Source: Brevundimonas lenta
Lineage (GTDB): Bacteria; Pseudomonadota; Alphaproteobacteria; Caulobacterales; Caulobacteraceae
Length of the DNA stretch: 64,000 bases
Direction: 5' to 3'
NCBI RefSeq assembly: GCF_014196335.1
Contig: NZ_JACIDM010000003.1
Span: forward strand, 124,001-188,000
The notes under the pieces are model-generated. The model had not been told where the DNA came from. It did no database searches and saw only the letters and a list, made by a program, of their open reading frames with translations. The translations under genes and the position numbers were made by a program. Within the stretch, counting starts at the first letter, position 1. Each line of letters opens with the position of its first letter. Positions 34,068 to 44,219 of the stretch are shown one piece after another.

Positions 34068-35090
34068 TCAGTCCTCGCCGTACATGGCCAGCCACGGATC
34101 GGCCGTCCCGGCCTCGACCTCGGCCACCTTCACCGCCGGCCAGCCGATCGAGGCGTCCGCAGAGGCGCGCCAGGCGAGGATGTACAGATCGCGCAGTTCC
34201 GACGCGCCCGCCGCCAGACGGGCGTTCACGAACGCCCCGCCGCGCGGGTCCGTGTCACGGAAGCCGCCGGCCTTCTCCAGCACGTAGAACGGGCGCACCT
34301 CGGCCAGCGTGGTCTTCAGATAGGCCGGAACCCGCGCCTTCAGGTCGAAGCCGTCCAGTTGCGGCGCGGTCATCGCCGCCTCGACCGCGTCCAGGCGTGC
34401 CACCCGCGACGTGAAGTCGCCCTCGAACGCGCCGTGCGTCTGGCGCGAGGTCGTGAAGCCGTCCGGATTGGCCACGTCGCGCGACCAGCCGTTGAAGTGG
34501 ATCGTCGTGTGGTGCGGCTGCGCGCCGTCGCCCACGTAGTGGGCGAGCACGCCCATGTCGCGGCGGATCAGGGCCTCGCGGCGTTCGCGGTCGGTGCGGT
34601 ACCAGGCCCGCTTGCCCGGATCCAGTTCGCGCGCCTCGGCGGCGTTCAGCACCCGCCAGGTGGCGAAGTCGCGCACCAGCTGCTGGTACCCGTCCATGAT
34701 GGCGTAGGGCAGATAGCCGGCGTCGTTGACGTCCAGCCCGGCGGCGACCAGGGCAGCGTCATATTCCGACTTCAGGTTCGGCAGGGCGTCGATCGACAGG
34801 CCGTTGGCGTTGATGACATGGGCGTTGTCGTCCAGGTCGATGAAGTGCGCCGTGTCGCGCTCGCGGTCGTGCGGCTGACCGCCCCCCTTCCAGCGATCCG
34901 GCTCGCGCGCCAGTTCGCCGATGTCGGCCACCGCGCCGGGCGTGCGCAGGAAGGCGGGCATTTCCTCAGGCAGGGCCCGCGTCGCCGCCACGCCGATCAG
35001 GCGGTGGCCCGTATTGCCCCAGGCGACGGCCTGCATCGCCACGCCGCCGGCGGCGACAAGGGCGAGGGCGGCGATGATGGTGCGCTTCAT
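34068..35090 (-). CDS. S1/P1 nuclease family protein, secreted
   Basis: The 340-residue precursor has a signal peptide ending at AVA, so Trp24 would be the mature N-terminus. In the S1/P1 nuclease and phospholipase C families the N-terminal Trp is a zinc ligand. WGNTGHRLIG, DTAHFIDLDD, and LAHYVGDGAQPHH contain the other zinc His and Asp residues. The enzyme likely cleaves single-stranded nucleic acid or 3'-phosphate outside the cytoplasm. It is a single gene before the GST. Confidence 0.88.
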   Translation of the reverse strand: MKRTIIAALALVAAGGVAMQAVAWGNTGHRLIGVAATRALPEEMPAFLRTPGAVADIGELAREPDRWKGGGQPHDRERDTAHFIDLDDNAHVINANGLSIDALPNLKSEYDAALVAAGLDVNDAGYLPYAIMDGYQQLVRDFATWRVLNAAEARELDPGKRAWYRTDRERREALIRRDMGVLAHYVGDGAQPHHTTIHFNGWSRDVANPDGFTTSRQTHGAFEGDFTSRVARLDAVEAAMTAPQLDGFDLKARVPAYLKTTLAEVRPFYVLEKAGGFRDTDPRGGAFVNARLAAGASELRDLYILAWRASADASIGWPAVKVAEVEAGTADPWLAMYGED

Positions 35091-35120
35091 GGACGGCTCC
35101 GGAAATCTGGTCCCGACCGC

Positions 35121-35705
35121 TTAGCCGATCCCGAAGGCGTCCTCCACCCGTCCGATCCAGCGAACCACGGCCGGATAGCGCTCCAGCTCGAAACCGCCCT
35201 CCGGCGCCAGCCGCGTGTAGGCCACCAGCGCCAGGTCCGCGAGCGTCGGCCCGTCCCCCACCAGCCAGTCGTGCTCGGTGAGCGCCCCCTCCATCCGGGC
35301 CAGGGCCGCATGACCCCGTTCCACCAGCCGCGGCTCGATCTCGTCCGCCCGCTTCCCCGCCATCGCCCGCTGGAACCGGACCACGGCGATATAGGGCTCG
35401 TGGCTGTACTGCTCCCAGAACAGCCACTCGAACATCCGCGCCCGGTCGTACGCGTCCGCGGGGATCAGGTCCGTCCCTTCGCCCAGATGCACCAGGATGG
35501 CGTTCGACTGCGCCAGCGCCCGACCGTCCTCCAGAACCACCGTCGGCGTCTGTCCGGCGGGGTTGATGGCCAGAAACTCCGGGCTGCGGGTCACGCCTGA
35601 CATGACGTCGGTTTCGACCCAGCGATAATCACGCCGCAGCCGATCGAGCATCCACTTGACCTTCAAACAGTTGCCCGAACGAATATCTCCATAAACAGTA
35701 AGCAT
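35121..35705 (-). CDS. Glutathione S-transferase
   Basis: The 194-residue protein has an N-terminal thioredoxin-like domain (MLTVYGDIRSGNCLKVKWML, the Ser-Gly-Asn-Cys around the active site; INPAGQTPTVVLEDGRALAQSNAIL with the cis-Pro and glutathione-binding segment) and a helical C-terminal domain (WLVGDGPTLADLALVAYTRLAPEGG). The C-terminal N-capping box TLADLALVAY is conserved. The substrate is not known. It is divergent from the 3D-domain gene. Confidence 0.92.
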   Translation of the reverse strand: MLTVYGDIRSGNCLKVKWMLDRLRRDYRWVETDVMSGVTRSPEFLAINPAGQTPTVVLEDGRALAQSNAILVHLGEGTDLIPADAYDRARMFEWLFWEQYSHEPYIAVVRFQRAMAGKRADEIEPRLVERGHAALARMEGALTEHDWLVGDGPTLADLALVAYTRLAPEGGFELERYPAVVRWIGRVEDAFGIG

Positions 35706-35772
35706 CGCGCCTCAGCAAAGTGTTCTTGATCTGCGAATACAGCTCATCATCTTGTCAGATTTCGGCAAACGC

Positions 35773-35810
35773 GATTCGGTTTAACCATCCGTCGGCCTGA
35801 CTTATCCACC
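35773..35810. promoter_or_regulatory. Cluster of CtrA half-site, GANTC and DnaA-like box
   Basis: Within 38 bases lie GATTC (35773-35777, a CcrM methylation site of the GANTC type), TTAACCAT (35781-35788, an exact match to the CtrA half-site) and TTATCCACC (35802-35810, one base from a DnaA box). The region lies between the GST and 3D-domain genes. Such clusters mark cell-cycle-regulated promoters in Caulobacterales. Confidence 0.4.
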
Positions 35811-35910
35811 GAACTGCTGACAGGTGGTCGCACCCTGGCGCCATTGCCCGCCTTTTGACACAATTTGAAACGAAAAGCTCACCGCCGGCGAGTTCGGGGC
35901 CGGTGATTCC

Positions 35911-36537
35911 GTGAGTTTGTATATGCTCGGCACTGCCGCTGCGCTCGCCCTCCTGTGGGCGATGGCCTTCCCCGCCCAAACGGCGGTAACCGGTGAACCG
36001 GTCTCCTATGAATCCGTGGTCGCTGCCGACCAGCTTCAGGAGACGGGACCCGCACGCGACGGCGTCAGCAGCGACGAGAGCACGCTCTCTGCCGAACAAC
36101 AGGCCCTGATGCAGGAAGACGCCGACTGGAATGCGCGCGCCAACCTGTACCATGCAGGCGGTGGCGGCGCGACGGGCAACGACAGCCTGGGCTGCCGTCC
36201 GATCGCCATGCGCACCGTGGCCACCGACCCCCGCTACATCCCGCGTCGCACCCGCCTGTTCATCCGCGAAACGGTCGGCATGCGCATGCCCGACGGCACC
36301 GTGCACGACGGCTACTGGTACGCCTCTGACACCGGCGGCGCGATCAAGGGTCAGAAGATCGACCTCTACACCGGCAACGGCCGCGGCTCGATGCAGCCGG
36401 CCATGCGCTTCAACCAGCAGCGCCTGACCATCGTCGACGCCGGCCGCTTCGAAGGCTGCCCGCCGTCGTGGGACAGCACCCCGGCTCGCGGCCCGCTGAT
36501 GGCCTCGGCCTCGGAAAACATCGGCGCGTCGCAGTAA
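35911..36537 (+). CDS. 3D-domain (Asp-Asp-Asp) secreted protein, probable cell-wall lytic
   Basis: The 208-residue protein has an N-terminal signal segment (MSLYMLGTAAALALLWAMAF) and a C-terminal 3D domain shared with MltA-type lytic transglycosylases and related secreted enzymes. It contains YASDTGGAIKGQKIDLYTG and TIVDAGRFEG, with the three conserved Asp. Two Cys (LGCRPIAMR, EGCPPSW) could form a disulfide. The start is a GTG at 35911; the ATG at 35923 is an alternative. A CtrA half-site, GANTC and DnaA-like box lie upstream. Confidence 0.82.
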   Translation: MSLYMLGTAAALALLWAMAFPAQTAVTGEPVSYESVVAADQLQETGPARDGVSSDESTLSAEQQALMQEDADWNARANLYHAGGGGATGNDSLGCRPIAMRTVATDPRYIPRRTRLFIRETVGMRMPDGTVHDGYWYASDTGGAIKGQKIDLYTGNGRGSMQPAMRFNQQRLTIVDAGRFEGCPPSWDSTPARGPLMASASENIGASQ

Positions 36538-36565
36538 CGACCGCCCTGGATCGGGAACGCGGAGC

Positions 36566-36889
36566 CTAGAAGCGCCGCTTCCCGCTCACCGTCTCGAAGA
36601 ACATCCGCCAGTCGCCCATCAGGCTCCACAGCGGGTATTTGAACGTCGCCGGCCTGTTCTTCTCGAAGAAGAAATGCCCGACCCAGGCGAAGCCGTAGCC
36701 CACCACCGGCATGGCCAGCAGCCACAGCGGGTTCAGGGTCACCAGCGCCACCGCCAGCACGACCAGCACCAGGGCCGATCCCACAATGTGGATCCGTCGG
36801 CACGTCCGGTTGGAGTGCTCGTGGATGTAATACGGATAGAACTGGCTGAACGACTGATAACGTTCGCCGGGCGCGGGCTGGCTGCTCAT
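36566..36889 (-). CDS. DUF962/Mpo1-like membrane protein
   Basis: The 107-residue protein has the DUF962 pattern: FSQFYPYYIHEHSNRTCRRIH near the N-terminus, two hydrophobic segments (ALVLVVLAVALVTLNPLWLL), and GHFFFEKNRPATFKYPLWSLMGDWRMF. Yeast Mpo1, of the same family, is an Fe(II) dioxygenase that shortens 2-hydroxy fatty acids; the His in HEHSN and GHFFFEKN is part of that site. The bacterial function is not known. The ATG at 36889 is chosen because the conserved region follows closely. Confidence 0.85.
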   Translation of the reverse strand: MSSQPAPGERYQSFSQFYPYYIHEHSNRTCRRIHIVGSALVLVVLAVALVTLNPLWLLAMPVVGYGFAWVGHFFFEKNRPATFKYPLWSLMGDWRMFFETVSGKRRF

Positions 36890-37003
36890 GGCGCCAGCGT
36901 GCCTCCCGTTTCCCGGAACGGTCAAGCGGGCCGTTCACCATCCCTGTCAGCGTTCGGGTAAGCGCGGACGGCCACACTGCTTCCGATCCACGGGGAGCTT
37001 CCC

Positions 37004-37213
37004 ATGCAGGCCTTCGCTATCGCCGCCGCCGGCGTATCCGCCGCCACAGACCGGTTCGCCGCCAGCGCCGCCCGCACGGCGCGTGACCCGCTGGCCGACC
37101 TCGCCGGCGAAACCGTCGAACGGATGTCGGCCGAAACCGCCGTGAAGGCCAATGTCGCGGTGCTCAAATCCGCCGACGAGATGTACGGCAGCATGCTCGA
37201 CATCCTCGCCTGA
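37004..37213 (+). CDS. 69-residue protein resembling joined ends of flagellar rod proteins
   Basis: The frame starts MQAFAIAAAGVSAATDRFAA, like the N-terminal helix of flagellar rod and hook proteins (ALSGM-type, with a small-residue AAxR core). It ends AETAVKANVAVLKSADEMYGSMLDIL, like the C-terminal helix of FlgC/FlgG-type proteins (ANVxVLxxxxxMxxxxL). The whole central domain that would form the body is missing. It could be a compact assembly or cap protein. It lies between a DUF962 gene and a membrane protein gene, away from other flagellar genes. Confidence 0.6.
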   Translation: MQAFAIAAAGVSAATDRFAASAARTARDPLADLAGETVERMSAETAVKANVAVLKSADEMYGSMLDILA

Positions 37214-37215
37214 GG

Positions 37216-37746
37216 TCAGGCTTCCGTCGCGGGCTCCGGTCCCAGCAGGCGGCGGATCATCGGCCAGATGTTGGCCAGGGCCGAGGCGAAGCCCACCACG
37301 CTCGACACCCACTGGAACGCGGTCCAGGCCCAGCCGAACAGATCGCCCTGCCCGAACGCCTGGCTCAGCGGGAACAGCACCTGCGCCACGCCGATCTGGA
37401 AGGTCGCATAGGCCTCGGAATATTCGATCGAACGGTCGGCGAAGAAGGCGATGCCGACCGCCGCCGACACCGGCGCCCACAGCAGCGGCAGGATCAGCAG
37501 CACCGACAGCCCCAGCAGCGCCAGTTTGGTGCCCAGGGTCTCGTTCGACAGCAGGCTGACCACCAGCCCCGCGCCCATGCCCAGCGTGACCGCCAGCAGC
37601 ATCACCGGCAGCACCAGATCCGCCACCGCGATCAGATCGGTGAAGATCATGCCGACCAGTATGGCGGCCCCGGCCAGCAGGAATGATCCCATCCAGAGGG
37701 CCGCATACTGGCCCAGACGACGCTTCAGGTGACCCAGGCTGATCAT
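37216..37746 (-). CDS. Membrane protein of unknown function
   Basis: The 176 residues form about four to five hydrophobic segments (AALWMGSFLLAGAAILVGMIF, VLPVMLLAVTLGMGAGLVV, LALLGLSVLLILPLLWAPV). I recognise no family. The stop is 2 bases from the end of the rod-like small gene on the other strand. The upstream region contains GGTTAAC and GATTC, as seen near other cell-cycle promoters. Confidence 0.7.
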   Translation of the reverse strand: MISLGHLKRRLGQYAALWMGSFLLAGAAILVGMIFTDLIAVADLVLPVMLLAVTLGMGAGLVVSLLSNETLGTKLALLGLSVLLILPLLWAPVSAAVGIAFFADRSIEYSEAYATFQIGVAQVLFPLSQAFGQGDLFGWAWTAFQWVSSVVGFASALANIWPMIRRLLGPEPATEA

Positions 37747-37943
37747 GGCGGCGATCCCGAATGGTTAACGCGAGGATGCCGATTCACCGAACGCGAGTCT
37801 ACGGAAAAACCCCGACAATTCGCGTCACAGGACGCACGCCTCTTGGGCGAAGCCCCCGGGCCCCCTCCGGGTAATCCCTGATGCTGCGCCTGACATGCCC
37901 CACGTAACGTCTCGTCCACGGACCAATGCCGCTGGAGGCGACG

Positions 37944-38417
37944 ATGCGCATCTCATTGCCCGTTCTGATCCTGGCGGGCCTCGCAGCGACGACGGCGACG
38001 GCCCAGACGCGGACCGCCCAGTTCGCCGTTCGGGCCCAGGTCGTGGCGGACTGCCAGATCACAGCCCAGGACCTGAATTTCGGCACCTATAGTTCGACCA
38101 CCGCGGCGACCGCCTCGACCCCGCTGAATCTCCGCTGCACGCCCGGGTCATCGGCCACGATCAGTCTTGACGGCGGATCATCCGGAAACCCGCAGGCCCG
38201 AACCATGCAGGGCCAGGGCGCCAGTCTCGGCTACCAGCTATACCGCGACGCGGCCCTGCAGAATCCCATCAACACGGCGGGCATGGCCTGGCAGCTGCAA
38301 GGCTCCCAGAACACCGGCCAGACCGTCGTCTACACCATCTTCGGTCAGGTGCCGGCGAACCAGCTCGTGCCGGCCGGCAACTATGTCGACACCATCCGCG
38401 TGACCGTCAACTACTGA
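37944..38417 (+). CDS. Spore coat U (SCPU)-type pilin, first gene of the chaperone-usher operon
   Basis: The 157-residue protein has a signal peptide (MRISLPVLILAGLAATTATAQ) and one SCPU pilin domain: AQFAVRAQVVADCQITAQDLNFGTYSS near the start and VPAGNYVDTIRVTVNY at the end, with paired Cys (DCQIT, RCTPG). SCPU pilins lack their own last strand and are completed by a donor strand from the next subunit. The ATG at 37944 follows GGAGG. It is followed by a chaperone, an usher and two more SCPU-type genes on the same strand. Confidence 0.9.
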   Translation: MRISLPVLILAGLAATTATAQTRTAQFAVRAQVVADCQITAQDLNFGTYSSTTAATASTPLNLRCTPGSSATISLDGGSSGNPQARTMQGQGASLGYQLYRDAALQNPINTAGMAWQLQGSQNTGQTVVYTIFGQVPANQLVPAGNYVDTIRVTVNY

Positions 38418-38430
38418 CCGGGAGGCCCGC

Positions 38431-39141
38431 ATGCCGAAGATTGGCGCATTCGCCGCAGTGATCGCCGCCGCCGTGCTGGTCGCCTTCCCGGTCGCCGCGG
38501 GATCGCTGGAGATCGGGCCCATCCGGGTGCAGATGATCGGACCGGAACGGACCGCCACCCTCACCATCCGCAATGTCGATTCCGCCGCGACGAACGTCCA
38601 GATCCGCACCGTCGACTGGAGCCAGCCGAACGGCATCGATGATTATTCGCCCTCCGCCGTCCTCCTCGCCAGCCCGCCGCTGGTCACGCTCGGTCCCGGC
38701 GAGTCGCAGGTCATCCGGCTGGTCGTGGAGCATATGCCCGACTCGCCCCGGGAGCGGGCCTTCCGGCTGATCCTCGACGAAATCCCGCCCCAGCAGGAAG
38801 CCTCGGCCACCGGCGTCCAGACCGCGATCCGGGCGTTGGTGCCGGTCTTCGTCACCCCTTCCACCGCCTCGCGCCCCAGCCTGCGCTGGACTGCGGTGCG
38901 ATCCGGCGACGGAGTGGTGCTGACCGCCATCAACGACGGCGACACGCGCGAACGGCTGATCGACCTCCAGGTCACCGTCAACGGCCAGCCCGTCGTCGAT
39001 GCGCCGCTGGAAGGCTATGTGCTCAGCGGCGGCAGCCGCGCCTGGACCCTGACATCCGGGGCCGCCCAGGCGGCGTCCCTGGCGGTCAGCGCGGAAGGTG
39101 AATACGGGACGGTCCAGGCCAATGTCCCGGTTACGCCATGA
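38431..39141 (+). CDS. Periplasmic pilus-assembly chaperone (PapD-like)
   Basis: The 236-residue protein has a signal peptide (MPKIGAFAAVIAAAVLVAFPVAAG) and an immunoglobulin-like N-terminal domain (IGPIRVQMIGPERTATLTIRN, then PPLVTLGPGESQVIRLVV, typical of fimbrial chaperones). ERAFRLILDEIPP matches the chaperone signature segment FRLxxxxIPP. The second domain has TAINDGDTRERLIDLQVTVNGQ. It caps pilin subunits in the periplasm by donor-strand complementation. The gene lies 13 bases after the pilin and overlaps the usher. Confidence 0.9.
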   Translation: MPKIGAFAAVIAAAVLVAFPVAAGSLEIGPIRVQMIGPERTATLTIRNVDSAATNVQIRTVDWSQPNGIDDYSPSAVLLASPPLVTLGPGESQVIRLVVEHMPDSPRERAFRLILDEIPPQQEASATGVQTAIRALVPVFVTPSTASRPSLRWTAVRSGDGVVLTAINDGDTRERLIDLQVTVNGQPVVDAPLEGYVLSGGSRAWTLTSGAAQAASLAVSAEGEYGTVQANVPVTP

Positions 39142-41479
39142 TCGGAGCCAAGCGCGCGTCCTTTCCTGCGCCGTGGTGGTTCTGAGCTTCCTTTCAGCTC
39201 TGCCTTCCGGGGTTCGGGCGCAGGATCCGCCCCCTCTCCCCGTGACCGGAACGACCCTGTTTCTCGACGTCAGGGTGAACGACTGGCCGCTCAAACTGGT
39301 GGCCCGCTTCCGGGATACGGACGGTCGCCTGTCCCTTCCGGCCGACCAGTTCGAAGGCCTCGGCTTCCTTCTCGACGAGGCCTTCGTCACGACAGAGGAT
39401 GGCGAGCGCCGCGTCTATCTGGACCAGGTTCCCGGTCTTGAGTGGCGCATCGACCAGCGCGCCCAGACCATCGACATCACCGCGCCCTTCGACCGCCTGA
39501 AACCCAACCTGATCAGCGTCTCCCCGGGCGTACCGAGGATTCCCAGCCGCGCCGACTGGGGCGCCATGCTGTCATACGATCTGTTCGGGGAGTGGTCGGA
39601 GAAGCCTGACGATCCCGACCTGGCGCGGACGGTCTCGATCAATCTCGACGCCCGCCTGTTCTCACCGTGGTTCAGCGCCTTCAGCACCGGCTACTACACC
39701 ACGACCGAAGGCGGGGAAGACGAGTTCGTCCGCCTGGAATCGTGGGTCGATTTCGACTCGACTGAAAGCGCCTGGCGTCTGCGTCTCGGCGACTCCTACA
39801 CCGCGGGCCCGATCTGGGTGCGCCCGTTCCGCTTCGGCGGAATCCAGTGGATGACCGATTTCAGTCTGCGGCCTGACGTCGTGACCACCCCGATGCCTGA
39901 GCTGAACCAGGACATCGCCGTGCCCTCCTCAGTCGATCTGTTTATCAACGGCGTGCAGCGTTACTCACGTGCGGTAGAGCCCGGCGCCCTGCGCCTGACC
40001 GACCTCCCGATCGTTTCAGGCGCAAATTCGATCAGTGTCGTCGTGACGGACCAGGCCGGTCGGCGGACGCAGATGATCCTGCCGCTCTATTCCTCCACTC
40101 TCCTGCTGGCGCAGGGCATGAGCACTTTCAACGTGGAGGCGGGCCTGGCCCGCCAGAACTTTTCCCTGCAGAGCAACGACTATGAAGGAACCTTCGCCTC
40201 CGGGAATTTCCGCTACGGCGTCAACGACGACCTGACCGTGACCGGCTACGCCGCCGTCGCGAAGGACTATGTCACGGGCGCGGGCGGCGCCGCTTTCGCC
40301 GTTGGCGACCTGTTCGTCGCCGAGGCGACCGCGCTCGTCAGCGACGCGCCGACCGGCACCGGCTGGGCCTGGTTTCTGGGCGTCGAGCGCGTCGCCTCCC
40401 GGTTCAACTTCACCGGTCGCTACATCGAGAACCACGGCTACCACGACCTGGCCGACCTGTTCGGATACACGACCTACAAGAGGAAGGCGTTGGCGTCGAT
40501 TGGCGTGAATATGGATCGCGCCGGCCAGCTCAACCTCACCTACGCCAGCCAGGAGGAACTGGACGGCGGGCGCAGCACGGTCGCCTCCGGAACATGGGGC
40601 ATCGACCTCTTCCGCAATCAGATCCACGTTTCGACCAGCGCGTTCGCCGAACTGGAGGATGACAGTTGGGGCGTCGTCCTGGCGGCGTCCTTCCCGCTGG
40701 GCGGCGGCGTTCAGGCCTACGCCCAGGAGACCTGGCGCGACAATGATCAACGCGCGACCTTCGCCCAGGTGCGGGGCGAAGCGTTCAACCAACGCCTGAC
40801 GTGGCAGATCGAGGGTACAGAAGGGGACTTCGAGCGCTTCGACGCCCAGGCCGACTGGGAAGGCCGGTTCGCCAATCTTCACCTCGCCGCCACCGAGATC
40901 GAGGGCTCCGCCGGCTATCAGGCCGGCGTCGTGCAGTCGTTCGTGTTCATGGATGGCCAGGCCTACGTCGCCGGGCGCCTGGACGACGCCTTCGCCGTGG
41001 TGGAGGTCGAGAACTCCCCCGGCGTCCGGGTGGCGCTCGAGAACCGCACCATCGGGCGGACCAACGACCGCGGCCGCCTGTTCCTTCCCGGGCTTCAGTC
41101 CTATGCGCCGAACGCCATCTCCATCGAGCCCCTGGACCTCCCGCCGGACGCAAGCATTCGGGATTCGGCGACGCTGGTTTCGCCGCGAGGAGGCGCCGGC
41201 CTCGTCACCCGCTTTGCCGTCGATCATGCCCGGTCCGCCATCGTGACCGTTCGCATGCCGGACGGCTCTGCCCCGCCCGTCGGCGCCCGCGTCAGGATCG
41301 CAGGAGTCGAGGACCCGGCCGTCAGCGGCTTCGACGGCGAGATCTACGTGCGCGGCCTGCAGAATGGCGAAAACCGCCTCGAGCTTTCATGGCGCGAAGG
41401 CGCCTGCTCGGTGACCTTCACCGCCGAGGTCGTCGAGGGCAGCCTGCCCCGCCTGGGACCCTTCACATGCGCGCCCTGA
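39122..41479 (+). CDS. Fimbrial outer-membrane usher protein
   Basis: The 785-residue protein has a signal peptide (SCAVVVLSFLSALPSGVRAQ), an N-terminal usher domain (LFLDVRVNDWPLKLVARFRD), a barrel of many short strands with an internal plug around AVPSSVDLFINGVQRYSRAV, and a C-terminal domain (GENRLELSWREGACSVTF). It forms the pore through which pilus subunits are exported and assembled. The ATG at 39122 overlaps the chaperone by 20 bases, giving coupling. The length is close to that of ushers in archaic chaperone-usher systems. Confidence 0.92.
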   Translation: MSRLRHDRSQARVLSCAVVVLSFLSALPSGVRAQDPPPLPVTGTTLFLDVRVNDWPLKLVARFRDTDGRLSLPADQFEGLGFLLDEAFVTTEDGERRVYLDQVPGLEWRIDQRAQTIDITAPFDRLKPNLISVSPGVPRIPSRADWGAMLSYDLFGEWSEKPDDPDLARTVSINLDARLFSPWFSAFSTGYYTTTEGGEDEFVRLESWVDFDSTESAWRLRLGDSYTAGPIWVRPFRFGGIQWMTDFSLRPDVVTTPMPELNQDIAVPSSVDLFINGVQRYSRAVEPGALRLTDLPIVSGANSISVVVTDQAGRRTQMILPLYSSTLLLAQGMSTFNVEAGLARQNFSLQSNDYEGTFASGNFRYGVNDDLTVTGYAAVAKDYVTGAGGAAFAVGDLFVAEATALVSDAPTGTGWAWFLGVERVASRFNFTGRYIENHGYHDLADLFGYTTYKRKALASIGVNMDRAGQLNLTYASQEELDGGRSTVASGTWGIDLFRNQIHVSTSAFAELEDDSWGVVLAASFPLGGGVQAYAQETWRDNDQRATFAQVRGEAFNQRLTWQIEGTEGDFERFDAQADWEGRFANLHLAATEIEGSAGYQAGVVQSFVFMDGQAYVAGRLDDAFAVVEVENSPGVRVALENRTIGRTNDRGRLFLPGLQSYAPNAISIEPLDLPPDASIRDSATLVSPRGGAGLVTRFAVDHARSAIVTVRMPDGSAPPVGARVRIAGVEDPAVSGFDGEIYVRGLQNGENRLELSWREGACSVTFTAEVVEGSLPRLGPFTCAP

Positions 41480-41928
41480 TCACCCTTTCCCTGTTGTTCG
41501 CCTCGTCGGCCGCGGCGGCCCAGACTCCACCGCCTGCGGCGACCTGCAACATCCGTTCGCCGGGCCTGAACTTCGGCATCTACAGCGCGCTCGACCAGGC
41601 CCCGGGCACGGCGCTGGGCCGCATAGATCTGTCATGCCTGCCTCTCGTCGCCACGGCGGGCGTCCGGGTCAGCCTGTCGTCGGGAAGCTCGGCCCAGCCC
41701 CTGGACCGCGCCATGACCAACGGCGATGCAACCCTGCGCTACAACCTCTTCGCCGATCCCGGCCACCACCTCGTGCTGGGGGACGGCTCCAACGGCACCG
41801 TTGAGCCAGTGCAGCTTACACGGGGCCTTGGCCGGGCCAGTTTCCGGGTCTATGGCGTGATCTGGCCCAGACAGGCGGTGCCGGCCGGCGACTACTCGGA
41901 CACGGTGCGCATAGACGTCGAGTTCTGA
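41467..41928 (+). CDS. SCPU-domain protein, second pilin or tip subunit
   Basis: The 153 residues have a signal peptide (MRALITLSLLFASSAAAAQ) and one SCPU domain: CNIRSPGLNFGIYSALDQ at the start, VRVSLSSGSSAQPLDRAM in the middle, and VPAGDYSDTVRIDVEF at the end. It overlaps the usher by 13 bases. In archaic chaperone-usher operons the last gene usually encodes a two-domain tip adhesin; this one has only the pilin domain, so it may be a second pilin or a minimal tip. Confidence 0.85.
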   Translation: MRALITLSLLFASSAAAAQTPPPAATCNIRSPGLNFGIYSALDQAPGTALGRIDLSCLPLVATAGVRVSLSSGSSAQPLDRAMTNGDATLRYNLFADPGHHLVLGDGSNGTVEPVQLTRGLGRASFRVYGVIWPRQAVPAGDYSDTVRIDVEF

Positions 41929-41942
41929 GCCTGGAGACGCCG

Positions 41943-42143
41943 GTGATCCTTCTTCCCTTGCTTCTGCTCACCGCCACGCCCGCCGCCGGCCAGACGTCGA
42001 CGGCGGTGATGATGGTCCGGGCCCAGGTGATCCAGACCTGCGTCCTCTCGAACCGCACCGGGGCGCGCTGCCATGGCGCGCGGGATCGCCCCGTAGCGCG
42101 CCGGATCATCCGCAGCGGCGCCGTCACCATTTTCGAGTTCTAG
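41943..42143 (+). CDS. Truncated 66-residue SCPU-like secreted protein
   Basis: The frame starts with a GTG at 41943 following CTGGAGACGCC. It has a signal peptide (MILLPLLLLTATPAAGQ), then STAVMMVRAQVIQTCVLSN, which matches the first strand of the SCPU pilins upstream (AQFAVRAQVVADC), a basic stretch, and RSGAVTIFEF, which matches the last strand (VRIDVEF). The middle of the domain is deleted. It could act as a donor-strand or plug element, or be a decaying copy. It lies 14 bases after the second pilin and is probably the last gene of the operon. Confidence 0.6.
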   Translation: MILLPLLLLTATPAAGQTSTAVMMVRAQVIQTCVLSNRTGARCHGARDRPVARRIIRSGAVTIFEF

Positions 42144-42155
42144 ATTTCGCGCACG

Positions 42156-42184
42156 AAAAAGGGCCCGGCGTCGACGCCGGGCCC
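42156..42184 (-). terminator. Intrinsic terminator of rpoD
   Basis: A perfect 24-base palindrome (42161-42184: GGGCCCGGCGTC followed by its reverse complement) is followed on the minus strand by TTTTT. It lies 18 bases beyond the rpoD stop. The pilus operon ends at 42143 on the other strand and may share the hairpin. Confidence 0.85.
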
Positions 42185-42202
42185 TCGTGTCGTCTCGCGG
42201 GA

Positions 42203-44152
<1,950 letters not shown>

Positions 44153-44219
44153 TCAGTCTTCTCTCCGGGCGGGGGCTGATCAGGCCCTCCGCCGATACAA
44201 CGTGTGGCGGGGTCGTTAG

